A stretch of 23,795 bases of DNA from Desulfuromonadales bacterium. GTDB taxonomy: Bacteria > Desulfobacterota > Desulfuromonadia > Geobacterales > Pseudopelobacteraceae. The DNA lies in the NCBI GenBank assembly GCA_015688915.1, contig JAATGX010000155.1, positions 1-23,795 on the forward strand. The letters are read 5' to 3'. Numbering within the stretch: position 1 is the first letter of the stretch; each line of letters opens with the position of its first letter. Positions 14,948 through 23,280 of this stretch are shown piece after piece. The position numbers and the translations under genes are program-made. The notes beneath the pieces are model-generated. The model saw nothing but the letters and a program-made list of their open reading frames with translations. It searched no databases and was not told where the DNA came from.

Positions 14948-17359
14948 ATGCTTCGGGAACGCCCGCTGCTTGTCCCGCTCCTGGCCCTGGCCGCCGGATT
15001 GACTGGTGCCGATCTGAGCGGCACGCTCGTCCCGTTCCCCTTCGCGATAGCAGCCCTCTGTTGCCTGCTCCTGTCCTGTTTCATTCGCAACAGCCTGCCC
15101 GTGGCGGTCTGCACCTTCGTGTTTTTCCTGGTCTGGGGGCTGTATGCCCTGACCCCGTGGAAATCGCCCGCACCCTCCACCTGTACCGTTCAGCGGTTTG
15201 TCGCGCCCGACCCCGTCATTGTCGAGGGGATCGTAACGTCGAGACCCGTGGCAACCCCCGTCGGAAGCAACTTCATTCTGCGGACCGAAGCCGTGATCAC
15301 GGAAGGCCGTGCCGTGCCGGTCAACGGCGCCATGATGGTGTATGTCTCGGCCGGCGACGTTGTCCTGGCCCGCGGCGACCGGGTCCGCTGTGCCGCACGC
15401 ATCGCGCGGCCCCGCAGGCTTGGCCTGCCGGGCGAGTTCGATTATCCCCGCTACCTTGCCTTTCAGGGTGTCGGGGTCACCGGCAGGGTTGCAACGGCGG
15501 ATGATATCGTGCTGATGCGGGGCGCAGCCGAAGCGTCGCCCCTGCGGATGTTCGACCTGGCCGCGCGCCGGCTGGGGGACTTCATCCGGGCATCGGTGCC
15601 GGATAACGACGTCTCCTCGGTGTTGACGGCGCTCCTGCTCGGCGACCAGAAGCGGATCCCTGAACAGTTGAATGCCGCCTATACCAGGGCCGGGGTCAAC
15701 CATATCCTCTCCATTTCCGGGTTCCATGTCGGCATCATCGCCTTTTTCATCGTCCAACTCAGCCTGCTGATCGCTGTCCGTTTCGAAGCCCCGGCCCTCG
15801 AATGCAACCTGCGCCGCCTGGTGCTGCTCCTCGCCCTGCCGGCCATGGTGCTGTACCTCTTCCTGACCGGCGCCGCACCGGCCACGGCCCGCTCGGTCAT
15901 CATGCTGGTCGCCTTTGTGCTGGCCCTGTACGCGGAGCGCGAGACCGATCCGGTCAACGCCCTGCTGCTCTCGGCCCTGTTCCTGCTGGCCGTGAATCCG
16001 CCCAGCCTGTTCGATCTCTCGTTCCAGCTTTCCTTTCTGGCGCTGTGGGGGATCGTGATTGCCGTGCCGCCGGTCATGGAGCGCTTCAGCGCCATCCGGC
16101 GCGGCTGGCTGCGCGCGCTGCTCCAGTTCGTTGCCGCCTCCTGCGCCGCCTCATTCGCCACTGCCGTGCCGGTGCTGTTCTATTTCAACCAGGCCTCCCT
16201 GAACGGCATCATCGCCAACTTCCTGATCGTCCCCCTGCTGGGCTATGGCGCGGTCCTGTCCGGATTCTGCGCCCTGCCGTTCGTCCCCATCCTCGCGCCG
16301 CCGGCCCACCTGCTGCTCTGGTTGGCCGGAAAGCTGACGGCCCTGTCCAACCGGCTGGTCCTGCTGTGCGCCGAGTTGCCGCTGCTCCGCTTCCATGGCA
16401 TCACCCGCCTGGACGTGTTGCTCTTCCTGGGATTCATGTGCACCCTGACGTTCATTCGCGGCCGCCGGCTGAAGGTCGCCCTTTGCGCGCTGTTGCCGTC
16501 AGCGGCCATTTTTGCCCATGTCGTCGTGCCGTCCGCGGCTGACGGGCGTCTCCATGTGACCATGCTGAGCGTGGGCCAGGCGGAGTCCATCCTGGTCCGT
16601 CTGCCGAACGGCGGCACCATGCTGGTGGATGGAGGCGGTTACCTCCACGACACCGGCAGGGACTTCGGCGAGCGCTTCCTGGGGCCGGCCCTGTTCAAGC
16701 TGGGGGTAGGGCGCGTCGACCGCATGGTCATGACCCACGCCCATCCCGACCATGTGGGGGGATTGCCGTTCGTGGCCCGGACGTTTCCGGTGGGGGAATT
16801 CTGGGAGCCGGCTTCGGGCGGCTCCGGCGCGTTGTACGATCGTTTGCGTGCCACTCTGGCGGCCAGAGGCGTTCCGGTCAGGTCGCTGGCCGCGGGCGAC
16901 AGGTTCGAGCCGGCCCCCGGGGTGGACGTGGAGGTGCTGTCACCGCCACGGCGGGCGCCGCACCGCATGGAGCAGGAACCCGACGATACGGAGATGAACG
17001 AGGATTCCCTGGCGTTTCGTCTCAGGTATGGCGATGCCAGCCTGCTGTTCACCGCCGACACCGGTTTTCCGGCCGAGGAGCGGATGCTGCGGCGCGACAA
17101 AGACCTGAAGGCGACCGTGCTCAAGGTCGGCCACCATGGCAGTCGTTTTTCGACCTCCGAGGCCTTTCTCGACCGGGTCGCCCCCACCATCGCCCTGATC
17201 TCGGCCGGTCACGGCAACAGTTTCGGTCTGCCTTCCGCCCGGACCCTCGACCTTCTGGAACGTCGGGGCATACGGACCTATCGCACCGACCGGGACGGAA
17301 CCATCGAACTTGTCAGCGACGGCAACGGCTGGAGCGTCACCACTCCCTATCCCCCCTGA
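14948..17359 (+). CDS. comEC: ComEC/Rec2 DNA uptake channel
   Basis: The inner-membrane protein that carries single-stranded DNA into the cytoplasm during natural transformation. The full three-part architecture is present: N-terminal helices and a DUF4131 OB-type domain (about 1-200), the multi-helix Competence domain (about 210-500, with HILSISGFHVGII near 250 and FDLSFQLSFLALWG), and a C-terminal metallo-beta-lactamase domain with THAHPDHVGG (about 595), SLLFTADTG and VGHHGSRFS (about 727), thought to degrade the non-transported strand. At about 803 residues it is full length with all metal ligands. The start is uncertain: ATG 14948 gives the usual short N-terminus, ATG 14918 or TTG 14894 are in-frame alternatives, and none has a strong ribosome binding site. 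Other competence genes are outside the window, so competence is possible, not proven. Confidence 0.93.
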   Translation: MLRERPLLVPLLALAAGLTGADLSGTLVPFPFAIAALCCLLLSCFIRNSLPVAVCTFVFFLVWGLYALTPWKSPAPSTCTVQRFVAPDPVIVEGIVTSRPVATPVGSNFILRTEAVITEGRAVPVNGAMMVYVSAGDVVLARGDRVRCAARIARPRRLGLPGEFDYPRYLAFQGVGVTGRVATADDIVLMRGAAEASPLRMFDLAARRLGDFIRASVPDNDVSSVLTALLLGDQKRIPEQLNAAYTRAGVNHILSISGFHVGIIAFFIVQLSLLIAVRFEAPALECNLRRLVLLLALPAMVLYLFLTGAAPATARSVIMLVAFVLALYAERETDPVNALLLSALFLLAVNPPSLFDLSFQLSFLALWGIVIAVPPVMERFSAIRRGWLRALLQFVAASCAASFATAVPVLFYFNQASLNGIIANFLIVPLLGYGAVLSGFCALPFVPILAPPAHLLLWLAGKLTALSNRLVLLCAELPLLRFHGITRLDVLLFLGFMCTLTFIRGRRLKVALCALLPSAAIFAHVVVPSAADGRLHVTMLSVGQAESILVRLPNGGTMLVDGGGYLHDTGRDFGERFLGPALFKLGVGRVDRMVMTHAHPDHVGGLPFVARTFPVGEFWEPASGGSGALYDRLRATLAARGVPVRSLAAGDRFEPAPGVDVEVLSPPRRAPHRMEQEPDDTEMNEDSLAFRLRYGDASLLFTADTGFPAEERMLRRDKDLKATVLKVGHHGSRFSTSEAFLDRVAPTIALISAGHGNSFGLPSARTLDLLERRGIRTYRTDRDGTIELVSDGNGWSVTTPYPP

Positions 17360-17373
17360 CCGGGAAAGTCTGT

Positions 17374-17403
17374 TTGACACGGCTCTCCCAAATAGGCTAA
17401 TAA
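17374..17403 (+). promoter_or_regulatory. Sigma70 promoter placed almost at the start codon of the GGDEF gene
   Basis: A perfect TTGACA (17374-17379), an 18-base spacer and TAATAA (17398-17403). Transcription should start about 17409-17412, next to the ATG at 17414, giving an almost leaderless mRNA. The region has no purine-rich ribosome binding site, which fits. Confidence 0.6.
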
Positions 17404-17413
17404 TCAATCTGCA

Positions 17414-18793
17414 ATGGAAAAGATTCTCATCATAGAGGACGATCTCCTTTCCCAGGAGATGATCGCCGACCTGCTGAAACGGGAAGGCTACGAGGTCGAT
17501 TGCGCCTCCGGGGGTCTGGAGGGGCTGCGGATGATGGGCGAGGAGCCCTATGCCCTGGTGATCACCGACCTGGTCATGCCGGATATCAGCGGTATGGAGG
17601 TTCTGTCCCGCATCCGGGAGAGCGACCCCACCGTTGATGTCATCATGGTGACCGGCCACGCCAATCTGGAATCAGCCATCTTTGCCCTGAAACACGGCGC
17701 CCGGGACTACCTGGTCAAGCCGGTCAATCCCGATGAGTTCCGGCACTCGGTGGCCCAGTGCCTGGAGCAGCGCCGGCTTCTGGACGAAAACGAAGAACTC
17801 AAGAACATGCTCAGCCTGTTTCAGGCCAGCCAGGCAATCGCCGGCTGCCTGGAATTTGGCCGGGTGTATCACCTGCTGGTGGATGCCATGGCCCGGGAGA
17901 TCGGTGTCGGCCGCGCCATGGGCCTGTTCCTGGAGGGCGATTGCCTCGAGGTCAGGGAGGTCAAGGGACTGGCCGAAAGTGTCGCGGACCACTACCGCGA
18001 CGCTGTTCTGGCCTGCGTTGTCAAGCAGATGCCCCACAACCACATTGTGAGCCGGATCCGTCTTCACGAAGCGCTTGCGTCATTGGCCGAGAGCAGCGCG
18101 GGCATAAAAGAGGCCTACCTGGTGTTCGTGCGTTACCGGGACGCGTTGCAGGGGGGCATCGTCCTGTTCAATGATCCGGGGGTCCGTCTGCCCGACATCC
18201 AGCCCAAAAAGAAGAACATCCTCTTTCTGCTGGAGCAGTCGGCACTGGCGTTCGAGAATGCGGAAACCTATTCCCTGGCCAAGGATATGCTCTTTATCGA
18301 TGACCTCTCCGGCCTGTTCAACTACCGCTATCTCGAGGTGGCGCTGGACCGCGAACTGAAACGGGCGGAACGGTACGCATCGCAACTCTCCGTCTTGTTT
18401 CTGGACATGGATGCCTTTAAACAGGTCAATGACAGCCACGGCCATCTGGTGGGCAGCCAGGTGCTCAAGGAGATGGGGGCGCTGCTCAAGTCGTCGGTCC
18501 GGGAGGTGGATGTGGTCATCCGCTACGGCGGCGACGAATATACCATCATCCTGGTGGAAACCAATTGCAGTACCGCCGGGATAGTGGCCGAGCGCATCCG
18601 CACCCTGGTGGAATCCCACCGGTTCCAGGCGGCCGAGGGATACGATATCCGCCTGACCTGCAGCATCGGGTATTCCTGCTGTCCCGAGGATACCATGTCG
18701 AAGCGGGAACTCCTGGAGATGGCCGACAAGGCCATGTATTCCGGCAAGGCCAGCGGCAAAAACTGCGTCAGACGCTTTACCGCGGCACGGTGA
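17414..18793 (+). CDS. gacA: REC-GGDEF response regulator, probable Hypr-type 3',3'-cGAMP synthase (GacA-like)
   Basis: A 459-residue protein. Residues 1-120 are a receiver (E8/D9/D10 acidic cluster, acceptor D52 in ITDLVMP, K102), residues about 130-285 a GAF-like linker domain, and residues 290-455 a GGDEF domain. GGDEF features are FLDMDAFKQVND (329-340), GGDEY (372-376) and a product-inhibition RxxD (363-366) five residues before it. The usual GHxxGD reads GHLVGS: the Asp that contacts guanine is Ser348. In Geobacter sulfurreducens GacA (GSU1658) the same change at residue 347 lets the enzyme take ATP as well as GTP and make cGAMP, which controls electron-transfer genes through GEMM-Ib riboswitches. 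Length and architecture also match. hisS follows 38 bases downstream and is probably co-transcribed. Not related to Pseudomonas gacA. Product is inferred. Confidence 0.85.
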   Translation: MEKILIIEDDLLSQEMIADLLKREGYEVDCASGGLEGLRMMGEEPYALVITDLVMPDISGMEVLSRIRESDPTVDVIMVTGHANLESAIFALKHGARDYLVKPVNPDEFRHSVAQCLEQRRLLDENEELKNMLSLFQASQAIAGCLEFGRVYHLLVDAMAREIGVGRAMGLFLEGDCLEVREVKGLAESVADHYRDAVLACVVKQMPHNHIVSRIRLHEALASLAESSAGIKEAYLVFVRYRDALQGGIVLFNDPGVRLPDIQPKKKNILFLLEQSALAFENAETYSLAKDMLFIDDLSGLFNYRYLEVALDRELKRAERYASQLSVLFLDMDAFKQVNDSHGHLVGSQVLKEMGALLKSSVREVDVVIRYGGDEYTIILVETNCSTAGIVAERIRTLVESHRFQAAEGYDIRLTCSIGYSCCPEDTMSKRELLEMADKAMYSGKASGKNCVRRFTAAR

Positions 18794-18831
18794 CGGCCCC
18801 ATTTCATCCCACCACATTGAGGAAGAATTAC

Positions 18832-20076
18832 ATGTCCGTAACGGCGATCAAAGGTTTCAACGATATCCTGCCCCGGGAGTCCGGAAGGTGGCACCACATT
18901 GAGCAGGCCGCACGGCGGGTGTTCGAGCTGAACGGGTTCTCCGAGATCCGCGTGCCGATCATGGAGAAGACCGAGCTGTTCAGCCGTTCCATCGGCGATG
19001 CCACCGACATAGTCGAGAAGGAGATGTACACGTTCACGGACAAGGGGGGGAACAGCGTGACCCTGCGTCCGGAGGGCACCGCCGGGGTGATGCGGGCCTT
19101 TATCGAACATAAGCTCCATGCCCAGGACCCGGTGGCCAGGCTGTATTATCTCGGCCCAATGTTCCGGTATGAGCGCCCCCAGAAAGGGCGTTACCGGCAG
19201 TTTCACCAGATCGGCGCGGAGATCACCGGCGTGCATGACCCGCTGGCCGATGCCCAGGTGTTGAACATGCTGGTCGGCTTTTTTCGCGAGATCGGCCTGG
19301 ACGAGCCGCACCTGCAGATCAATTCCCTGGGGTGTCCCGACTGCCGGCCCGTCTATCGTGCGGCGCTGCTGGAGTTCCTGGAGGGGAGGCTGGATCAGTT
19401 GTGCGAAGACTGCCGACGGCGTTACAGCACCAATCCGTTGCGCATCCTGGATTGCAAGGTGCCGCGCTGCATCGAGGCCACCGCCGGTGCGCCCTCGGTG
19501 CTGGACTACCTCTGCGCCGGCTGCAACGAGCATTTTACCGGCGTCCGGGGCTACCTGGAAAGCACCGGCACCCCCTATGCCGTCAACCCCCGCATGGTAC
19601 GCGGATTGGATTACTACACCCGTACCACCTTCGAGATGGTCACCGGCCTGTTGGGTTCCCAGTCGGCCGTGGCCGCCGGCGGACGGTACGACGGCCTGAT
19701 CTCCCAACTGGGCGGACCGTCCATCCCTGGCATCGGCTTTGCCATGGGACTGGAGCGGGTGGCGCTGCTCCTGGGCGACCAGGAGTTCTCGCATCGGCCG
19801 GACCTGTTTATCGCCACGCTGGGGGGAGGGGAGCGTTCCTTCGCCTTCCGGCTGATGCATGACCTGCTGTCGCAGGGCGCGCGGGTGGAGATGGATTACG
19901 ATGGGAAGAGCCTGAAGAGCCAGATGCGGCGCGCCGACAAGCTGGGCGCACGCTTCAGCCTGGTCATCGGGGAGAACGAGGTCACCTCCGGCAAGGCGGC
20001 TGTCAAGCGGATGGAGGACGGCACGCAGAGCGAGGTCCCGCTTGTGGCGGATGCTATCCTGAAGGCGATCCGCTGA
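18832..20076 (+). CDS. hisS: Histidyl-tRNA synthetase
   Basis: Charges tRNA-His with histidine in the cytoplasm. The 414-residue class II enzyme has an N-terminal AIKGFNDILP start, LRPEGT (78-83), motif 2 GPMFRYERPQKGRYRQFHQ (about 108-126), the histidine-binding GLDYYTRTTFE (about 258-268), motif 3 GIGFAMGLERV (about 300-310) and a C-terminal anticodon-binding domain. The insertion domain carries paired Cys (CPDC, CEDC, a lone CxxxxC and CAGC) that look like a zinc site, as in several bacterial relatives. The ATG at 18832 follows AGGAAG by six bases. It lies 38 bases after the GGDEF gene with no terminator between, and 42 bases before siaA. Confidence 0.97.
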   Translation: MSVTAIKGFNDILPRESGRWHHIEQAARRVFELNGFSEIRVPIMEKTELFSRSIGDATDIVEKEMYTFTDKGGNSVTLRPEGTAGVMRAFIEHKLHAQDPVARLYYLGPMFRYERPQKGRYRQFHQIGAEITGVHDPLADAQVLNMLVGFFREIGLDEPHLQINSLGCPDCRPVYRAALLEFLEGRLDQLCEDCRRRYSTNPLRILDCKVPRCIEATAGAPSVLDYLCAGCNEHFTGVRGYLESTGTPYAVNPRMVRGLDYYTRTTFEMVTGLLGSQSAVAAGGRYDGLISQLGGPSIPGIGFAMGLERVALLLGDQEFSHRPDLFIATLGGGERSFAFRLMHDLLSQGARVEMDYDGKSLKSQMRRADKLGARFSLVIGENEVTSGKAAVKRMEDGTQSEVPLVADAILKAIR

Positions 20077-20118
20077 CGGATATGAACACGATACGATGAG
20101 GCGGTACATTTCCCGATT

Positions 20119-22125
20119 ATGAAACGATACAGCTTGAAGATACGGTTCGCTGCGACCATCGCCCTGGTGTATATCATCATCGGCGCCGTAACCTATCTTG
20201 CCTTCGACCTCGTTACCGGGAAGGTGGTCAGTTCGTTCGGCAGAAGCTTTGCCATGAAGCAGGCCCTGCTGGAAAAATCCAAGATGATGTCCGCCATACA
20301 GCACGATCTGTCGCTTTCCCTCAAACTTGCCAGTTCCCCGCTGGTGAGACAATGGGCGCTTGACGAGAATAATCCGGTGCTTAAAAAACAGGCCATTCAG
20401 GAACTGGAAAGCTACCGCCTCAGTTTCAGGGGGCAGAGCATCACGTTCGTATCCGACCGGACGAAACAGTATTATTTCCATGACGGCAAAGAAGGGAGCT
20501 TCCTCGACCACCCCCGCTATTCACTCAGCGCGGCAAAGCCGAGCGATGCCTGGTACTTCAGGGTGATGCGCGATGTGGATCATTTCGAACTGAATGTGGA
20601 TTACGACGAACATCTGGGCGTGACCAGGGTCTGGTTCAACGTGATCATCAGGGATGCCGCCGGCAAAAAGATCGGTGTATGCGGCAGCAGCATCGATATT
20701 ACGCAATTCATCGACCAGATCGTCAAAACCAACGAAAAAGGGGTTGAGACGATCCTGATAGAGTCGGAAGGCGCCATTGCGGGGCACCGGGATGAACGGT
20801 ACGTCATCCGCAACAGCAAGGTCCGTGGCTCGGAAAAGAAGACCACCATCTACGATCTGTTGAACGACAGTGCGGACCGCGCGGCGGTCAAGAACGCCAT
20901 TGCTTCGCTTTCGTCCGGCAACCGGGAGGTGGAAACCTTTTTTCTCACCGTCGGGGGCAAGCGCCAGTTGGCGGCCATGTCGCACCTGAAGGAGATCAAC
21001 TGGTTCAACCTCGTGCTGGTGGATACGGCAAGCGTCATCAGCAACCGCGATTTTCTCCCCATTCTTGCCATCACCACCATCTCGCTGCTGGCGGTCATCG
21101 TCATCATCGGCTATCAACTCAACCGGATCGTGCTTGCGCCGCTCTCGGCCCTGGCGAAATCTTCGCACGAGATAGCGCAGGGCAACTTCGACATCCATAT
21201 GCGGGTCAACTCGGAGGACGAGATCGGCGCCCTTACCCGTTCCTTTAACGACATGGCCAGGATGGTCAAGGATTACACCGAAAACCTGGAACAGAAGGTC
21301 GACGAACGGACCGACGCGTTGAACCGCTCCAGCCGGATGCTGGCCGAGTCGAATCGCATGGTCATGGACAGCATCCGCTATGCCAAGCTCATCCAGACCT
21401 CCATACTGCCGGAAGAGGCGGCCGTGCGGCGGCATGTCCCGGATTTCTTCGCCCTGTACCGGCCACGGGACATCGTTGGCGGCGATTTCTATTATTTCCG
21501 TGAATCCGGGGAGAACTACATCCTTGCGGTCATCGATTGCACCGGGCACGGCGTGCCGGGGGCCTTCATGGCCATGACCGCCAACGCGGTCCTGGGCCAT
21601 GTCCTCGACACCATTGTCCACGACGACCCGGCCGCCATCCTCGGGGAGCTGAACCGGTTGATGAGGGCGGCGCTGCACCACGAAGCCGGGGCCACCGCGT
21701 TCGACAACGGTCTGGAGATCGGTCTGTGCTGGTGTGCCCCCGCCCAGAGGAGGCTGGTCTTTGCCGGGGCACGGATAGACCTGCACCGGGTCAGCCGCGA
21801 CAGGGTGGAAAAGGTTTCCGGAGACCGGCACTCCATCGGCTACCGGAGTTCCGACACGTCGTTCATCTATACCAACCATGCAATCGCGCTGGAAGAGGGG
21901 ATGCTGTTCTGCCTTACAAGCGACGGCATCCTGGACCAGTCGGGAGGAGCGCGCGGGTGGGGCTTCGGCAGGAAGCGGTTCGGCGCACTGCTGGCAACCC
22001 TTGCCCCGCTTCCGGCCGCCGACCGGAAAACCGCCGTGGAGCAGGCCTTGGCCGGCTATCAGGGTGACTACCCCCAGCGGGACGATATCACCGTCATCGG
22101 ATTCACACCGTTGCCCTCCTCCTGA
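20119..22125 (+). CDS. siaA: SiaA-like membrane sensor phosphatase (Cache-type sensor, HAMP, PP2C/SpoIIE)
   Basis: A 668-residue sensor phosphatase. TM1 (about 8-30), an extracytoplasmic Cache-type sensor domain (about 31-310), TM2 (about 313-335), a HAMP domain (about 336-390), a short coiled coil, then a PP2C/SpoIIE Ser/Thr phosphatase (about 425-668). The metal-binding Asp are all present: GGD (454-456), DCTGHG (about 473), TSDG (about 601) and RDD (about 654). In Pseudomonas aeruginosa, SiaA removes the phosphate that SiaB puts on SiaC, freeing SiaC to bind its partner. The gene begins 42 bases after hisS without a good ribosome binding site, so it may have weak or coupled translation. 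siaB and siaC follow, which makes the role assignment strong. The external ligand is unknown. Confidence 0.9.
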   Translation: MKRYSLKIRFAATIALVYIIIGAVTYLAFDLVTGKVVSSFGRSFAMKQALLEKSKMMSAIQHDLSLSLKLASSPLVRQWALDENNPVLKKQAIQELESYRLSFRGQSITFVSDRTKQYYFHDGKEGSFLDHPRYSLSAAKPSDAWYFRVMRDVDHFELNVDYDEHLGVTRVWFNVIIRDAAGKKIGVCGSSIDITQFIDQIVKTNEKGVETILIESEGAIAGHRDERYVIRNSKVRGSEKKTTIYDLLNDSADRAAVKNAIASLSSGNREVETFFLTVGGKRQLAAMSHLKEINWFNLVLVDTASVISNRDFLPILAITTISLLAVIVIIGYQLNRIVLAPLSALAKSSHEIAQGNFDIHMRVNSEDEIGALTRSFNDMARMVKDYTENLEQKVDERTDALNRSSRMLAESNRMVMDSIRYAKLIQTSILPEEAAVRRHVPDFFALYRPRDIVGGDFYYFRESGENYILAVIDCTGHGVPGAFMAMTANAVLGHVLDTIVHDDPAAILGELNRLMRAALHHEAGATAFDNGLEIGLCWCAPAQRRLVFAGARIDLHRVSRDRVEKVSGDRHSIGYRSSDTSFIYTNHAIALEEGMLFCLTSDGILDQSGGARGWGFGRKRFGALLATLAPLPAADRKTAVEQALAGYQGDYPQRDDITVIGFTPLPSS

Positions 22126-22287
22126 ATTCGAGACGCCGGAACACCCCGGTGCGCGGAACACGCCGTTCGCCCGCTTTTCCCCGCCGCATGGCTTCATGAT
22201 CCCGAAACAACGCAGGCGCTCCGGGCGAGCGAAGGCGTGAAGGCCCCACGGATTCAGTATTCTGACTATCACAGGAGGAGCACGAAG

Positions 22288-22833
22288 ATGGAACTTCGCA
22301 ATTTGCATGCCCTGAAGGAAACCTACAGCAGCGAGGGGATCCTCATCTGCTTTGCGGGCCCGTTTTCCCACAGCATCATCGAGGAATTGGGCAATGCCGT
22401 GAAGCGCTACCTGGAAGCGGAACAGATGACCAAGGCCTCCCTGATGGACGTGTTTTCGGTCTTTATCGAACAGACCCAGAACGTGCGCAACTATGCCGAG
22501 CAGATGGCCGGCGCGGGGAACAGGGAGATGGATTTCAACAGCGGCATCGTCGTTATCGGGAAAAACGGCGATCGTTACGAGGTCAGTTCGGGTAACATTG
22601 TCGCCCGCACCGACATCCGGGATGCGGTCGCGCGTCTGGACACGCTCAAGGGGCTCGACAAACAGGGGCTCAAGGCCGCCTACAAGGAGCAGATGCGAAA
22701 AGAACCCCGGCCCGGAAAGGGTGCGGGGCTGGGTCTGATCGACATGTCGCGCAGGACGTCGCAGCCCCTGGAATATTGCATCACCGAGATCGACGGGCGT
22801 TACAGTTTTTTCAGCCTCAAGGCCATTCTCTAG
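22288..22833 (+). CDS. siaB: SiaB family protein kinase
   Basis: A 181-residue protein kinase of the SiaB/DUF6272 group, with a GHKL (histidine-kinase-like) ATP-binding fold but phosphorylating a Ser/Thr of SiaC. The N box is seen as FIEQTQNVRNY (about 59-69) and the G box as GAGLGLIDMSRR (about 145-156); a strand pair (GIVVIGKNGDRYEVSSGN) lies between. The length is normal for the family. The ATG at 22288 follows AGGAGG by nine bases; an upstream in-frame GTG at 22237 lacks a site. It lies about 160 bases after siaA and 60 before siaC. It is expected to oppose the SiaA phosphatase. Confidence 0.85.
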   Translation: MELRNLHALKETYSSEGILICFAGPFSHSIIEELGNAVKRYLEAEQMTKASLMDVFSVFIEQTQNVRNYAEQMAGAGNREMDFNSGIVVIGKNGDRYEVSSGNIVARTDIRDAVARLDTLKGLDKQGLKAAYKEQMRKEPRPGKGAGLGLIDMSRRTSQPLEYCITEIDGRYSFFSLKAIL

Positions 22834-22893
22834 GTAGAAATCGCATTCTTTGGCTGACGCACCATTTCGTTTACCAGGGTTAGGAGATTGCAT

Positions 22894-23280
22894 ATGAATA
22901 CGTTGCACATTGCGGGAACAAAATCCTCTCCGGAGATCCTTTTCGATCATACCACCGGCGTGTTGAGCATGTCCGGAGAATCCTACCCGGAGAACTCCTT
23001 CGAGTTTTACGGCCCGGTCGTTTCGTGGCTGTCAGGCTTTCTGAAGGCGCATAACGGGCCGGTTACCTTCAATATCCACCTCAGCTACCTGAATACCGGG
23101 AGCACCAAGTGCATGATGGATATCCTCGACCTGCTCGAAGAAGCCTTCCTGGCCGGCGTACAGGTTGTGGTCAACTGGTATTGCGACGAAGAAAACGACC
23201 GTGCCGTGGAGACCGCCGAGGAGTTCAAGGAGGAGATCACCCTGCCGTTCGCGATCATCCCGATCAGTGAAGCGCCATGA
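22894..23280 (+). CDS. siaC: SiaC family regulatory phosphoprotein
   Basis: A 128-residue protein of the SiaC (DUF1987) family, with a SpoIIAA/anti-sigma-antagonist-like fold. FEFYGPVVSWL (36-46), FNIHLSYLNTGSTK (59-72) and VVNWYCDEEND (about 115) are family landmarks. Thr68 (in YLNTGST) falls at the residue number phosphorylated in Pseudomonas SiaC, with Ser70/Thr71 beside it. In that system the unphosphorylated form binds and activates the diguanylate cyclase SiaD. The ATG at 22894 follows TAGGAGA by six bases. The stop overlaps the next start in an ATGA, so it is translationally coupled to a histidine kinase instead of a SiaD. Confidence 0.88.
   Translation: MNTLHIAGTKSSPEILFDHTTGVLSMSGESYPENSFEFYGPVVSWLSGFLKAHNGPVTFNIHLSYLNTGSTKCMMDILDLLEEAFLAGVQVVVNWYCDEENDRAVETAEEFKEEITLPFAIIPISEAP

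Noticed and set aside
18523..20511. A 662-codon minus-strand ORF opposite hisS
   Set aside because: Antisense shadow of hisS and the GGDEF gene, both certain; composition is not protein-like.
20529..20545. A GGCAAAGCCGAGCG stretch resembling part of a GEMM riboswitch core
   Set aside because: It lies inside the siaA coding region and lacks the other conserved helix and tetraloop elements; no other candidate GEMM aptamer was seen by eye.
20521..22950. An 809-codon minus-strand ORF opposite siaA-siaB
   Set aside because: It is a long antisense frame made open by high GC third positions; it is rich in Gly/Arg/His/Asp, has no domain, and the plus strand encodes well-recognised proteins.
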